Counted from the first letter of the stretch, positions 12,901 to 21,642 are shown. The stretch: 64,000 nt of DNA from Hetaerina americana (GCA_022747635.1 JAKTNV010000001.1:37973351-38037350), one strand, 5' to 3'. The notes: generated from the sequence alone by a model not told the origin. Made by a program: numbers and translations.

Positions 12901-15900
12901 GGTGGTGGAAGAGAGGTGAGGAATGGAAGGGTTGGGAGGGAAAGAGTCATCACTGAAACTTTTTGATGGAATGAAACAGTTCCATAAAGTTTGGCCTAAT
13001 ACATCCTAGCCCAGAAAACTGTTCATGTGGGTTTGTGCGTATGCTTCCCCAGCAGTTAGGCCACCCATTTGCTTAGTTGTTCAGTTTATTGTTGCTTAAG
13101 TGAAAAATTCTCCTGTGATTTTTCACTGCAAATTTGATGCTTTGTGGATATTTTTGTTAATTTTATTTAGTAGAAAATTTTTGTACATGTTATGGACCCT
13201 AAAAAGTGTAGTAAGAGAAAATTAAGAGGAAAGTTGTTAAGAGCTACAATTGTTGTTAAGTTAGGTGGCCAAAACTTACCTTGCATTGGCAGCGCCCAGT
13301 GTCCTGATCACATGCACACTCACTTCCTTTATTATAGTCTCCAATATCATAACCTTCTTCATCGTAGTCATCAAGAGGCATGTCTCCTCTCTCAATACCC
13401 TCTGCATCCTTCTCGCCTTCCCTGTAATAATGTCGACCACCATCCCTTCCACTCCCTTTCTTCTTTGGAATGTTGGCATTGAAGTTGCAAGTGCGAGGGT
13501 CAGTCCCACCAAGGTCACAATTACATGGTCTACAGTCTGGAAATCCATAGAAACCATAAGCACACTCAGCACATTTGGGGCCTCCAAACCCTCTTCTGCA
13601 CACACAGCGTCCTGTTGTTGGGTGGCACTGAATTCTTAACATACCAGATGGGTCACATTCACAAAGCTGTCAAGAAAAAAATACACACGAAGGTGATATA
13701 AGTTGACAAATCTTTTATTCACTGGCAGCAAATGAAAAAAAATATATAGAGTAATCATAGCTTGTAGAGCATAAAATAATCAATGAAATATTAATGATCA
13801 TATTCTTAATTCAGTTGATAGCTTTATATGAAAGACAAGATTAGAAGCTGGATGCAATTTAAGAATGTCTCTACAATGAAGTTTTGCTGGTTCACCATTT
13901 TTTTTTCCTACCTTACAACCTGGCTCCGAAGAATTGGGATCCTTCCATGAACCCGGCATGCAGATTTGACACCGCTCTCCTTCTGAGAGTGGTGGACAAA
14001 CACAGCGTCCACTAACAGGGTCGCATACATGCCCATCACGATTACACGGCTCACAAGCTGCAAATAATAATTGATATTATTAGTTTCCTTACTAAATTAA
14101 GGGTAGTAGTCATTTATGTGCATGCATTAAAAAACTCGTAAAAATCAGTTTGGAATGATATTTCAGGTATAGATTTGGACCAAAATCTATACCTATTAAA
14201 ACCAATTACTATTATTCAATGGAAATAATGATTTCTAGATAATTTAAATTAAGAAAATGTTTGTCATTCCTGATTCAATAGTGGGTGTAATCAGCATTTG
14301 TAAGGGCATTACTCTACTAGCCATTGGTTATGTAAAACGAAAAATAAGCATTGATAATAATATTTCAAAAATATTTCCATTTCTTACAGCACATTACTTA
14401 CTCTGTTGCAAAAATTGAAATTTCTATTAAGCCAACAAAATATGTATAATTCAAACCATACATGCCAAAATTCATGAACTTTGCGTACTTACTAAAACTA
14501 TATAAAACATAAAAAAATTCTGCGGTACAAGATAAAAACTAACAATACTTTAAAATAGTCCATGATTAACTTTAGCCTATTTACAGATTATGCCAAGTAT
14601 AACATTTTATCCTACGTATTCCGCAACCCACAGGTCATGTATGACGAAAATCCTAGAGGGTATTCACACTTACGGCCAACATTTTCCCTGGCATCAATTC
14701 AAAAGCCTAACACGTAATCATTGTCTACCATGGCAAACACAAAATTCTATATACGCAATCAGATATGATTTATGAACATGTTCCACGTTCTTTCTGCTAT
14801 GATAGGAGACAAAATAAATTAAGACCAGTCGTAGTGTTGCCATACATTTGTCTTCCCTTAATATTCAAACTTGGGCAGAGATCGGGAAATATCGGAATTA
14901 CGTGAGTGAGAAGGAAATTATGAAACGAGAAGAGAGGTCTATGAAACTGAGGAATTACTTTTAATTGACTTATGCACGGCCTTTGAACGCCTCTAAATCT
15001 CCCGCAATACTAAAAAATAACTACATTTCGCAATACATGATTCAAATGTTATCAGTATGCACATTGGATTTACGATTTTTTTAGAAGGCTTGTTGATTGA
15101 CATGTATCTTTGAGAAGCGGAGGTCCCAGGTTGTACCTTTCCTATTATTCCTTGCTTAATTTATCCTGCTTTACCATTCTCTCCTTCAAATGTTTCCGAT
15201 GGATTAGTGGACGCAATCACATTCTGTTTGTTAGAAATATTGGCCAACGATTTAAATTGGAGATGACACTAATGATTTCGGTTTGCTTACCGTTCCACAT
15301 CCTATAGTCTGGTACCCTCTTCTCATTCCCTTTTCTCTTCCACTTCGTGAGTTATTACATCCCTTCAGTATTTCTCATAAAATTGTCGCATCAAAATAAC
15401 TTTACATATTTTAAATTATAAAATCATGTTCAACTACTGTTTTAGTGAGGTAAATTCTGGTTGTCGCTAACAATAGGTTCAAATGCACGATTATAGAAAT
15501 CGGAGAGAATTTGCACTCGTAAATGATGGCTAAATGGATGAAAAGAAGCTGCTGTTCAATCAACATGAAAAGTTTATTCGAACTGACATACTGGAAACAT
15601 TTCAAAAGACGAGAATGTAGCTAAAGACAATCATAATTCCAAGTAAACATTGTTTTGGCTATATTAAGTTTTCCAACTATGTCATTTATTTGTATTTCAC
15701 TCGGGATATAAAATTTTAAAACTAAAATAGTTTATTAATTTAACTATCGAAACTGAACAAAACTAATGAAAATAAGCGATGAATGAAATTCATTTATAGC
15801 ATCGGTTGATGCGTAACTCGATGCTAAAATCACTAATCCACTCATTTTGGAAAGGTTTAGCCAATGCATTCTCAATTGAATGCCTCCCAAACACGTTGTA

Positions 15901-18897
15901 AAGGATATCAAAATTCCGATGAAGAATTTCATCCATGGCGCTTCTTTACTCGCCACAGGAAAAAATAATTCAGACAGTTATTACTAACGTTTGCATCCTT
16001 GCTCTGAGAAGCCATAAAACCCAGGCAGGCAGCGATTGCATGTGGATCCACCAACGCCCGGCTTGCAAGCGCATCGACCAGTCTCCGGGTCGCACTCGAC
16101 TCGGACGCTGCCACCACCCGAGCTGGAGCCAAGGGTGTCACAGCTGCACTTACGGCAGCCCCTGCCCGAGGACAAGCCCCAGTATCCCGGCTGGAACGAG
16201 GAAATGAAAAAGACAAGGTGATTTAAGGGTAGGAAAAGGGGGCGAATGGTCCTGGAATCCGTAGTTAGTATTATTAATTACGTTTCGTTACAATTAGGCA
16301 AATGGCCCCGTGGCAACGGTCTAATGATCCACCCTTATAATGCCGAAGAAGAACATAGTATATGAGACAAAATGCATTGATAAACAATGGCACTTAAAGA
16401 TTCTCGAAATTCCCAACCGTACCTGTGCCATCACATATAGCCCAGGTTCACACCATACTCACCGTCCAACTCACACTCCGTCCAAAATCACACACTTTTC
16501 TGCATCATGCCCCTTCCAAAATCACGCACCGTTATGACACCACGAATTTTTACAATTCAACTTCTCACCCCATCCACATCAAGTACAGAACGATATTTTT
16601 AATAAATAAAATAATATAATAATCACCGACGAATAAATTTTATTACCCAGTCCTTCGTCCTGAGGCTGCTTCATACCTATTCTTAAAACTCCTAAAATTT
16701 GATGGAAAGGGCTCAAAAAACCAGGCAGCTGGTTCCGTTCAACAATAGTTCTGTTTAAAACTTATTATTTTTTCTTATTTGTTTTTGTGTCCTTATTTTT
16801 ATTTAAAAACTGTGGTCGTTTTTTCCCTCAAAACTTGGTTTTTCTATCACCTTCCATAAATTTTCCTAAGCTTCGTCATTTTTAACAACTCTGTGCATAG
16901 CAGCTAACCTACTCCTTTTTCCTCTGTTTTTCAAACTCTCCCATTTCAGTATATCCATCATTTCGTGACACTATCTGCTCCTTTGCACCTTCCGAGTACA
17001 TATTATCTTATTGCCTTTCTTTGAACTTTTTCTATCTTTTTAATATGTTCCACCTCATATGGATCCCATACTATGGAGAGTATTCTAGGATAGGGCTAAC
17101 CAGTACTTTATATCATTTTATTCTGTGGCTACGCTACTTCCTTTTAAATTTCTCATTACCCAATGCAGTACTATAAATGCCTTCCGTATCACATCATCTT
17201 CTTGGACTCCCCACCCAAGATGCCTAGTTAAGTAAACGCATAAATATTTGCAATGAGGGCTACATGGGAGTCATTCTCCAAAAGAGGGCCTAAATATCCT
17301 TGTGTGCATTCTTTTTATTTGAAAAATGTATATGCTTACTCTTACTAACATTAAAGCCCATGCTATTATTTGCAACCCAGTCACCAAGGTGATTGATGTC
17401 ATTTTGTAGTATTGCGCGGTCATTTACATGCTCTACCCCTCAGTATATAATGCAATCATCGGCAAAGAGTCTTACTTGGGAATATAAATTATTTGGTAGA
17501 TCGTTTAAATAAATGAAGAAAAGTAATGATTCTGGAACACTGCCCTATGGAATTCCTGCTATAACGTTCGCCTCTTTTGAGAACGCATCCCCTACGTTTA
17601 CTCTTTGTATTCCACCTGGAGGAAAATTTTTTATCCATTGCTTCACCCTATTTCAGTATATCGTAAACAAAGCGGGAAATAGTGGGGTTCAATGGGAAGG
17701 TAAGTATTAAAGTTGGAGGCTGTTCGGATTACGAAGGTTATTTCGCACCCCTTAAAGTCTAATCATCACTAATTATTTCCTAAGTAGCTAGATGGGAATC
17801 AAAATCATCCATAAAACGATTCTCATATTTGAAAAGGATCCAAAAACGGGTTTATTAACGGATTCAAATAATTAATAGGCTAACTACATCAGATTGAAAA
17901 TGTCTTTCAAAAATAGTATTACGTGGCTGACGTTCTCGGAGTTCTCTCCTAGAATTTTGGATAGTTCCCCCTTAACATTTGTGTGGTCCAGCTGCGGCTT
18001 GCCGAAGGATTCAGATTGAATGTGTAACGATAGGAAATGCATGACAGATATATGACGAATTACAAAGCATATCTTATGGTAATGAAAAGAAAAGAATTTG
18101 ATTAACCCTAAGTGATAGGGATATCTTAGTCTTATATTTTCAAAACTCCACCGCAAAGAACCATATCACGCAAGAGAGGATTCAGCAAAATTATTCTATG
18201 AGAACAGGCCAGGATTGCTTTATGTTGTCCATAAGACACATCAATCAAAATAGCCATCATTATTAGGCGAAACCTTAGGAGTTACAATACACCACTTTTA
18301 GAACGGTCCCCGACTTTCAAAGAAACTACGGGAGACGCCGCTACAGTAACGTTTGACGGAGTCATCCCCTATTGCGCATTACAAGGAAACAATTTCCATA
18401 CTTCAAAGTATAGAAATCATTTTCCTTGACCGGGATTCGAACCCGTATCCCTCGATGTCTGGCCGAATACTTTATCCAGTTAAGCTACCGAGGCGGACAT
18501 CGAGGGATCCGGGTTCGAATCTCGGTCAAGGCAAATTATTTTCTACACTTTGAAATTATTGCATTGTCTCCAACTTTTTTAAAAGAAAAATAAATGGTTA
18601 TTATCCTGGTCGGTGAGAGGTTATAGGGAATTTCCATATGTATAAGTGAATAAGTATGGATTTTTCTTTTTGCTTAGATGGTTACTTCATTATTTCACAC
18701 ATTTCTTGCTCAAGTAAATATGTTTCATGCAATCGAATAATACTAATATTATTCCATAAAGTCGGGTTTGTTGAAAACAATACTACTCACCCGACATTGG
18801 TCGCAAGCCCGACCGGCGACGTTGGGCTTGCAGAGACACTGGCCACTCACGATATCACAGGCAGGGGAATCGGAGCCGTTTTTATGGCAACCGCATC
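3704..18897 (-). CDS. Laminin alpha-type chain, internal portion (12 exons, partial at both ends)
   Basis: Secreted basement-membrane glycoprotein chain of the laminin alpha family. The exons, in transcript order, are 18897-18791, 16190-15989, 14057-13912, 13666-13280, 11817-11677, 11504-11391, 11008-10808, 9241-9066, 7748-7614, 7253-7152, 6711-6456 and 3909-3704. Every border has AG before and GT after the exon, and the phases agree across all eleven junctions, giving 2173 nt. Domains in order are five LE repeats, a half LE (CFCFGRSTSC), a laminin IV type A domain, then LE repeats. Laminin alpha is favoured over perlecan because five LE repeats precede a single L4. The L4-following motif NFAESC with GYTGTRC resembles alpha3/5 chains, whereas the RGD recalls fly wing blister (alpha1/2). 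The subclass is therefore open. The LN domain, coiled coil and LG domains lie outside the window. Confidence 0.92.
3910..6455. other. Intron k-l of the laminin gene, AT-rich
   Basis: No coding signal was seen. It holds a short perfect hairpin (TAATCTACATATT, loop ATT, reverse complement) near 5467-5497 followed by AT-rich repeats to about 5550, and a TA/CA microsatellite at about 6297-6325. Remaining sequence is unremarkable AT-rich intron. Confidence 0.7.
6297..6325. repeat. (TA)n(CA)n microsatellite
   Basis: Alternating TA followed by CA dinucleotides, about 29 bp, in the intron upstream of exon l. Confidence 0.85.
6456..6711 (-). CDS. Laminin alpha exon k: resumed LE after L4, plus start of next LE
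   Basis: 256-bp exon, acceptor TTTTCGTAG, donor GTAAGT. After RRNSTW (a possible N-glycosylation site) the LE interrupted by L4 resumes as VELCECPSEYGASSC. The expected C-x-x-C before GFYR is replaced by CQDPSIGFYRW, and the cysteine normally just before P-C-x-C is also missing. The two lost positions are the usual partners of one disulfide. An insert WPDDDDIVAESVVIIIS lies between them. The next LE starts PCRCNGRSSVCDRETGYC and ends in phase 0. Confidence 0.92.
7152..7253 (-). CDS. Laminin alpha exon j: end of L4 and linker
   Basis: 102-bp exon, acceptor CCTCGAAG, donor GTATGT. The first base completes Ile and the last two bases (AG) start an Arg codon. It encodes LRDVSLDAAVES, the last L4 strand (family form: I-x-x-V/I-S-L/M-x-x-A), then a polar linker (SKEDQKWLTTHRNDQRYI) longer than in vertebrate chains. 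The acceptor has a poly-T tract (TTTTTTTCC). Confidence 0.88.
7614..7748 (-). CDS. Laminin alpha exon i: L4 C-terminal part
   Basis: 135-bp exon, acceptor CCCTCAAG, donor GTAAGT. It encodes LHESEWRLKNHPQVKVTRE and then LMMLALQNIQHILIRAT, the conserved L4 segment (E-x-x-W, T/S-R-E, and the amphipathic stretch leading to I-L-I-R/K-A). It ends with AT of an Ile codon that exon j completes. The mix of RELMM (alpha3/5-like) and ILIRAT (alpha1/2-like) prevents assignment of chain class. Confidence 0.93.
7749..9065. other. Intron h-i of the laminin gene
   Basis: AT-rich, no recognised repeat or gene. It contains a perfect 16-bp palindrome TTAACCTTAAGGTTAA at 8321-8336, which may be chance. Confidence 0.6.
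9066..9241 (-). CDS. Laminin alpha exon h: L4 core (SYGGYLRF)
   Basis: 176-bp exon, acceptor CTCTGTTACAG, donor GTAAGAAT. It continues L4 with ILSYGGYLRFAVEAQGG, matching the family motif S-Y-G-G-x-L-x-[FY], and then VQLQGNLRLVLEHY. The exon ends after two bases of a Lys codon (AA), completed by the first base of exon i. An open frame continues into the upstream intron only by chance. Confidence 0.93.
9242..10807. other. Intron g-h of the laminin gene
   Basis: AT-rich intron between two L4 exons. I see no exon, RNA gene or recognisable repeat in it. The introns 11009-11390 and 6712-7151 are equally featureless. Confidence 0.6.
10808..11008 (-). CDS. Laminin alpha exon g: L4 core (YWQLP ... 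LGDK)
   Basis: 201-bp, 67-codon, phase-0 exon, acceptor CTTCTTTTAG, donor GTATTT. It encodes the middle of the laminin IV type A domain. The L4 hallmark is IYWQLPKPFLGDK at the exon end, corresponding to FYW-LP-x-F-x-G/D in family members. DAGDVRIGVSYLFDTP precedes it. L4 is a beta-sandwich, carbohydrate-binding-like module with no known catalytic residues. Confidence 0.92.
11391..11504 (-). CDS. Laminin alpha exon f: start of L4 domain
   Basis: 114-bp, 38-codon, phase-0 exon, acceptor TATTTTCAG, donor GTGAGT. It encodes the first beta-strand region of the laminin IV type A domain (IVMPYSRTVYIEYDSPD) and ends in QEICYIN. The exon has low similarity by eye to vertebrate L4 but sits exactly where the sequence between the CFCFG motif and the conserved YWQLP core is needed, and its phase fits both neighbours. 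Confidence 0.85.
11677..11817 (-). CDS. Laminin alpha exon e: end of LE 5 and first half of the L4-split LE
   Basis: 141-bp, phase-0 exon, acceptor TTGCTTACAG, donor GTGAGT. It encodes PYTLGRTCNQCKEGTFGVS, the second half of the LE repeat opened in exon d, then the N-terminal part of a further LE repeat (LECFCFGRSTSC) that is interrupted by the L4 domain. C-F-C-F-G-x-x-x-x-C followed by a Trp-Ser stretch (here VSWSQ) is the normal entry into a laminin IV type A module. The LE is resumed at ELCECP in exon k. Confidence 0.91.
12671..12860 (-). mobile_element. SINE family 2, copy 1
   Basis: Minus-strand SINE. The head near 12860 carries GGCGGGGTAACG and a perfect Pol III B-box GGTTCGATTCC. The body contains CCACCTGGGGCTTGGGTG and ends in an A/TAAA-rich tail (read as TTTATTTATT on the plus strand). 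It shares these blocks in order with 25580-25765 and 28501-28685. Located in the intron between exons d and e. Confidence 0.82.
13280..13666 (-). CDS. Laminin alpha exon d: fourth LE, and fifth LE with RGD/acidic insert
   Basis: 387-bp phase-0 exon of 129 codons, acceptor TTCTTGACAG, donor GTAAGT. The first 45 codons form a regular LE repeat (CECDPSGMLRIQC, HPTTGRC, CAYGFYGFPDC). The next repeat opens as CNCDLGGTDPRTC. The expected CDQDTGRC follows only after about 55 extra residues: a basic part with KKKGSG and RHYY, the tripeptide RGD (codons at 13390-13382), then the acidic, Tyr-containing DDYDEEGYDIGDY. The insert lies inside the exon with no splice border around it, so it is a constitutive part of this exon. 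RGD is a ligand of insect PS2-type integrins; function here is inference. Confidence 0.9.
13912..14057 (-). CDS. Laminin alpha exon c: third LE repeat
   Basis: 146-bp exon, acceptor TTATTTGCAG, donor GTAGGA. It encodes one LE repeat with a short first loop (CEPCNRDGHVCDPVSGRC, then CVCPPLSEGERC and QICMPGSWKDP). NSS is a possible glycosylation site. The exon runs from the second base of a Pro codon to phase 0. Spacing and the DPVSGRC signature are typical of LE repeats in laminin alpha, beta and gamma chains. Confidence 0.91.
14058..15988. other. Intron b-c of the laminin gene
   Basis: No exon, RNA or recognised repeat seen. Base composition is AT-rich throughout. Confidence 0.6.
15989..16190 (-). 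CDS. Laminin alpha exon b: end of LE 1 and most of LE 2
   Basis: 202-bp exon, acceptor CGTTCCAG, donor GTTAGT (a weaker form of GTRAGT). It begins in phase 0 with PGYWGL, finishing the previous LE, then encodes a full LE repeat rich in Gly/Ser between its second and third cysteines (CSCDTLGSSSGGGSVRVEC), followed by DPETGRCACKPGVGG and CLPGFYGF. It ends with one base of a Pro codon completed by the next exon. The GC content is clearly higher than that of the surrounding intron. Several other frames are open here only as shadows of this exon. Confidence 0.92.
16830..17700 (-). pseudogene. CR1/L2-like LINE reverse transcriptase fragment
   Basis: Minus-strand conceptual translation gives LYSQVRLFADDCIIY (the F/YADD catalytic box of reverse transcriptase, near 17490-17440), then NDINHLGDWVANNSMGFNV, and later SPILEYSP followed by a basic tail toward 16980. 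The order is that of the RT palm and thumb of Jockey-superfamily LINEs (CR1/L2-like). Stops and frameshifts are frequent, so it is a dead copy. The same family ends at 26270-26860 and 29880-30470. Confidence 0.75.
18388..18575. repeat. Inverted tRNA-like repeat (snap-back structure)
   Basis: A tRNA-like sequence on the minus strand (18424-18493; B-box GGTTCGAATCC, ends CCTCGG and TCAAGG) is directly followed by an inverted copy of its 3' half on the plus strand (18496-18531, GGGTTCGAATCTCGGTCAAGG without gaps beyond one substitution). Similarity continues outwards on both sides (AAATCATTTTCC against GCAAATTATTTTC, and CTTTGAA on both arms), so the arms are about 75 bp with a spacer of about 35 bp. 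Confidence 0.75.
18791..18897 (-). CDS. Laminin alpha exon a: first LE repeat seen in the window
   Basis: 107-bp exon with acceptor CTTTTCAG and donor GTGAGT. It starts with two bases completing a codon and ends in phase 0. It encodes the first two thirds of an LE repeat (CGCH, SPACDIVSGQC, CLCKPNVAGRAC, DQCR). The repeat is completed by the next exon through the join R-PGYWGL. A potential N-glycosylation site, NGS, lies near the start. This is the most 5' exon I can find. Its acceptor shows that upstream coding exons exist, and they must lie beyond or hidden in the long region to 64 kb. Confidence 0.9.
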
Positions 18898-19564
18898 CTG
18901 AAAAGAGAAAGTGAACCATGTAATCGAACCCAATCGGCTTATTATTCACTTGCAAACAAAATAAGTAGAAGTTAAAGGAAATTTTCAATGAATATATTAC
19001 AGTTAAAACAGAGAGGGAATTAAATGGAATTCGACAATATATATCGTTTAGATCAGCTGTATCTGTTCGATAATGAAATAACTTCATCGCATAATCATAG
19101 ACAGCCACACTCGGCGGAGAAGGTTCCTCCTGAGACGGTTGAGAACTGGACAATCAAGACGAGAATTGCGCTCGACAGCATTACGAACGAATATAAAAGG
19201 CTATACGCAGTCTGAGAATATTTTTCACGGGAACATTTTGATCAGCACAGCAGTACTAGAACTGTTTTATACTGTACTTGGTGTTGCATCATTATTTTCT
19301 AGCATCCCACTTATCTTATGATACTTCCTTAATCTTTTTCTACCTATTCGATTTTTACCGATTTTCCTCAAGTTTCTCCGTAATGCAAGTAAACACGATT
19401 GTCTAATTTCATTACTTAATCGTAATTTTTTCATTTGCTTCCTTGAATATTTAATCGCAAAATATGATATTTTAAGATCACACATAAGTGAATACGCAGT
19501 GAAAATGTTATTTCTTAAAATTCGGTAATCAACCGGATAAGATAGATGTCCGATGGTTTGAACT

Positions 19565-20147
19565 ATTAAATAAATATTTTGTCTCTCCTAACAGAACACA
19601 ACCCAACATCCTACTCTAAAACAAAGTCCCTCTTCGTCTCCGTATACTTCCTTCCTCCCTTCATTCCATCCAAAATCTCTATCCTATTTCTGCCCCTTCC
19701 TCGTTTTTCGAACATTCTCCCCTCTATCACAGTCTTTAACATCCCACTGCCCATCAATACCTTTGAAAATGTTTCTTCTGTCTCCTTATGATTTCTCCCA
19801 GCAATCCCTTCACCTCCCCCTCCATACCTAGCGCCACCTTTTTGTCTTCCTTTCTGTCGAATCGACCTTCCCCACACCCGCATTTCAAAAGCCTCCGATC
19901 TACGACTATCATCCTGCTTCAATGACCATGTTGCCTCGCCGAACATTACCACGCTCCATGCCAAAGTTTTAACAAGCCTTTTCTTCACATTCTTACTCAA
20001 TGTCCCTGTTATCACTATCGCAAAAACGGACATGAAAACTTCTTTAAGAGTTTTAATACTCCCGCTTCTTCTCTCAAGCTTCTACATTCCTTTACGTTAA
20101 AAGCCGAGTCTATCACAGTCTTCAACATCCCACTGCCGGTCAATACC
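19565..20147 (-). pseudogene. RTE-like LINE C-terminal fragment with partial internal duplication
   Basis: A minus-strand frame from 20033 to 19611 encodes the C-terminal part of a LINE reverse transcriptase polyprotein: LVKTLAWSVVMFGEATW, RRSEAFEMRVWGRS, and then GRMFEKRGRGRNRIEILD, in the order seen at the end of many arthropod RTE-like elements (V-x-x-Y/F-G-x-E-T-W; EAFEMxxWRR; GKRGRGRxR). A second short stretch at 20060-20147 repeats [11 protein letters not shown] shared 3' UTR (GTTAGGAGAGACAA) appears in the copy at 33150-33360. The clade label is provisional. Truncated at its 5' end. Confidence 0.75.
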
Positions 20148-20148
20148 C

Positions 20149-20166
20149 CTATATATATATATACCC

Positions 20167-20262
<96 letters not shown>
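20149..20262. repeat. (TA)n microsatellite
   Basis: About 110 bp of nearly pure TA dinucleotide with a few interruptions near the left end. It abuts the inverted copy of the 456-bp unit. Such tracts are prone to length change and assembly error. Confidence 0.95.
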
Positions 20263-20699
20263 CATTCAAACACGAAATCCCGCCAAACGGCGAATAAATA
20301 CTCATATATACAGAAACATATATAAGGAAAAGGGATAGGAACACGTATATATAAAGGACGAACACAATAGAGGTGGGGAAGGCGGAATCGAACGGATCAC
20401 AAGAGTAAAAATATTTCCTCAACCGGGACTCGAACACCGGATCTTTCCACTTGCCGGGCGGATGCTCTTAACCACTTGAGCTATCGAGGATATGTAATTT
20501 ACCCTGAGATCCGTGGGTCTTATATGTCGCCAAGCGCCCCGAATCTTTAGCCAAGAGATGGCGTTAGGGGGCTGTTTCACCCACCAAAGGAGAAATAGAC
20601 AATACACAAGAGGAAAGGACAGTGGTTAGAATTCATACAACATCGTACAGGAAAAGAACAGTGCGTTTCGTGGCACGCATAGCCAGAAGAAAGAGATCA
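20263..20699 (-). repeat. 456-bp unit, inverted copy
   Basis: Reverse complement of the two direct units to the right. It includes the unit from its right end down to about position 65, and to the left a fragment of the first 40 bases of another unit (20263-20303), so more than one inverted unit was once present. One substitution is visible relative to the direct copies (GATTCGG against GAATCGG). A spacer of about 30 bp (20700-20730) joins it to the direct copies, forming a large near-palindrome. Confidence 0.9.
20416..20490 (-). tRNA. tRNA-like sequence in inverted unit (likely pseudo-tRNA)
   Basis: 75 nt. Acceptor stem TCCTCGA/TTGAGGA pairs over seven positions with one G-T; D stem GCTC/GAGC; anticodon stem TCCGC/GTGGA with loop CCGGCAA (anticodon position GGC, nominally Ala); T arm with GTTCGAG. 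Position 33 is C, not the universal U, and the T stem has a bulged T. It is therefore a tRNA-derived element or pseudogene rather than a working tRNA. Confidence 0.5.
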
Positions 20700-20730
20700 T
20701 CTCGAGTATTGAGATATATATAAGAGATCT

Positions 20731-21186
20731 GAGTATTTATTCGCCGTTTGGCGGGATTTCGTGTTTGAATGTGTATTTGGCCAATGTGGCTCATCTCTTT
20801 CTTCTGGCTATGCGTGCCACGAAACGCACTGTTCTTTTCCTGTACGATGTTGTATGAATTCTAACCACTGTCCTTTCCTCTTGTGTATTGTCTATTTCTC
20901 CTTTGGTGGGTGAAACAGCCCCCTAACGCCATCTCTTGGCTAAAGAATCGGGGCGCTTGGCGACATATAAGACCCACGGATCTCAGGGTAAATTACATAT
21001 CCTCGATAGCTCAAGTGGTTAAGAGCATCCGCCCGGCAAGTGGAAAGATCCGGTGTTCGAGTCCCGGTTGAGGAAATATTTTTACTCTTGTGATCCGTTC
21101 GATTCCGCCTTCCCCACCTCTATTGTGTTCGTCCTTTATATATACGTGTTCCTATCCCTTTTCCTTATATATGTTTCTGTATATAT
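20731..21186 (+). repeat. 456-bp unit, direct copy 1
   Basis: Begins GAGTATTTATTCGCCG and ends at CTGTATATAT. It is followed without a gap by an almost identical unit. Only one difference was noticed between the two (GGCTCATCTC against GGCTAATCTC). It holds a tRNA-like element at its position 270-344. Open frames inside (for example 20883-21071) repeat because the unit repeats and have no recognised protein relative. Confidence 0.93.
21000..21074 (+). tRNA. tRNA-like sequence in direct unit 1 (likely pseudo-tRNA)
   Basis: Identical to the element at 20416-20490 read on the other strand. The A-box region is TAGCTCAAGTGG and the B-box region GTGTTCGAGTCCC. Complete cloverleaf potential but C33 and a bulged T stem. 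Confidence 0.5.
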
Positions 21187-21642
21187 GAGTATTTATTCGC
21201 CGTTTGGCGGGATTTCGTGTTTGAATGTGTATTTGGCCAATGTGGCTAATCTCTTTCTTCTGGCTATGCGTGCCACGAAACGCACTGTTCTTTTCCTGTA
21301 CGATGTTGTATGAATTCTAACCACTGTCCTTTCCTCTTGTGTATTGTCTATTTCTCCTTTGGTGGGTGAAACAGCCCCCTAACGCCATCTCTTGGCTAAA
21401 GAATCGGGGCGCTTGGCGACATATAAGACCCACGGATCTCAGGGTAAATTACATATCCTCGATAGCTCAAGTGGTTAAGAGCATCCGCCCGGCAAGTGGA
21501 AAGATCCGGTGTTCGAGTCCCGGTTGAGGAAATATTTTTACTCTTGTGATCCGTTCGATTCCGCCTTCCCCACCTCTATTGTGTTCGTCCTTTATATATA
21601 CGTGTTCCTATCCCTTTTCCTTATATATGTTTCTGTATATAT
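21187..21642 (+). repeat. 456-bp unit, direct copy 2
   Basis: Exact head-to-tail duplicate of the preceding unit apart from one noticed substitution. The same first bases (GAG TAT) recur at 21643 before dissolving into a TA/CA microsatellite, so the array was cut by, or grew from, the microsatellite. Near identity implies a very recent duplication or active homogenisation. Confidence 0.93.
21456..21530 (+). tRNA. tRNA-like sequence in direct unit 2 (likely pseudo-tRNA)
   Basis: Third identical copy, 456 bp downstream of the second. The same acceptor, D and anticodon stems and the same C33 oddity. No 3' poly-T terminator follows immediately: the downstream bases are AATATTTTTAC, which contains a run of five T that could act as a Pol III stop. 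Confidence 0.5.

Noticed and set aside
13265..13639. Plus-strand frame over exon d as an antisense gene
   Set aside because: Shadow of the laminin exon, whose minus-strand frame has clear LE motifs and splice borders.
3704..18897. Perlecan as the identity of the exon cluster
   Set aside because: Perlecan has several L4 modules separated by few LE repeats and Ig domains; here five LE repeats precede one L4 and no Ig domain is seen.
20883..21071. Repeated 62-residue frame beginning MYCLFLLWW as a small conserved protein
   Set aside because: It recurs only because the 456-bp DNA unit is duplicated; it overlaps the tRNA-like element and has no homologue I recognise.
20416..21530. Three functional tRNA-Ala genes
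   Set aside because: C at position 33 and a bulged T stem argue against function; the setting is a repeat array.
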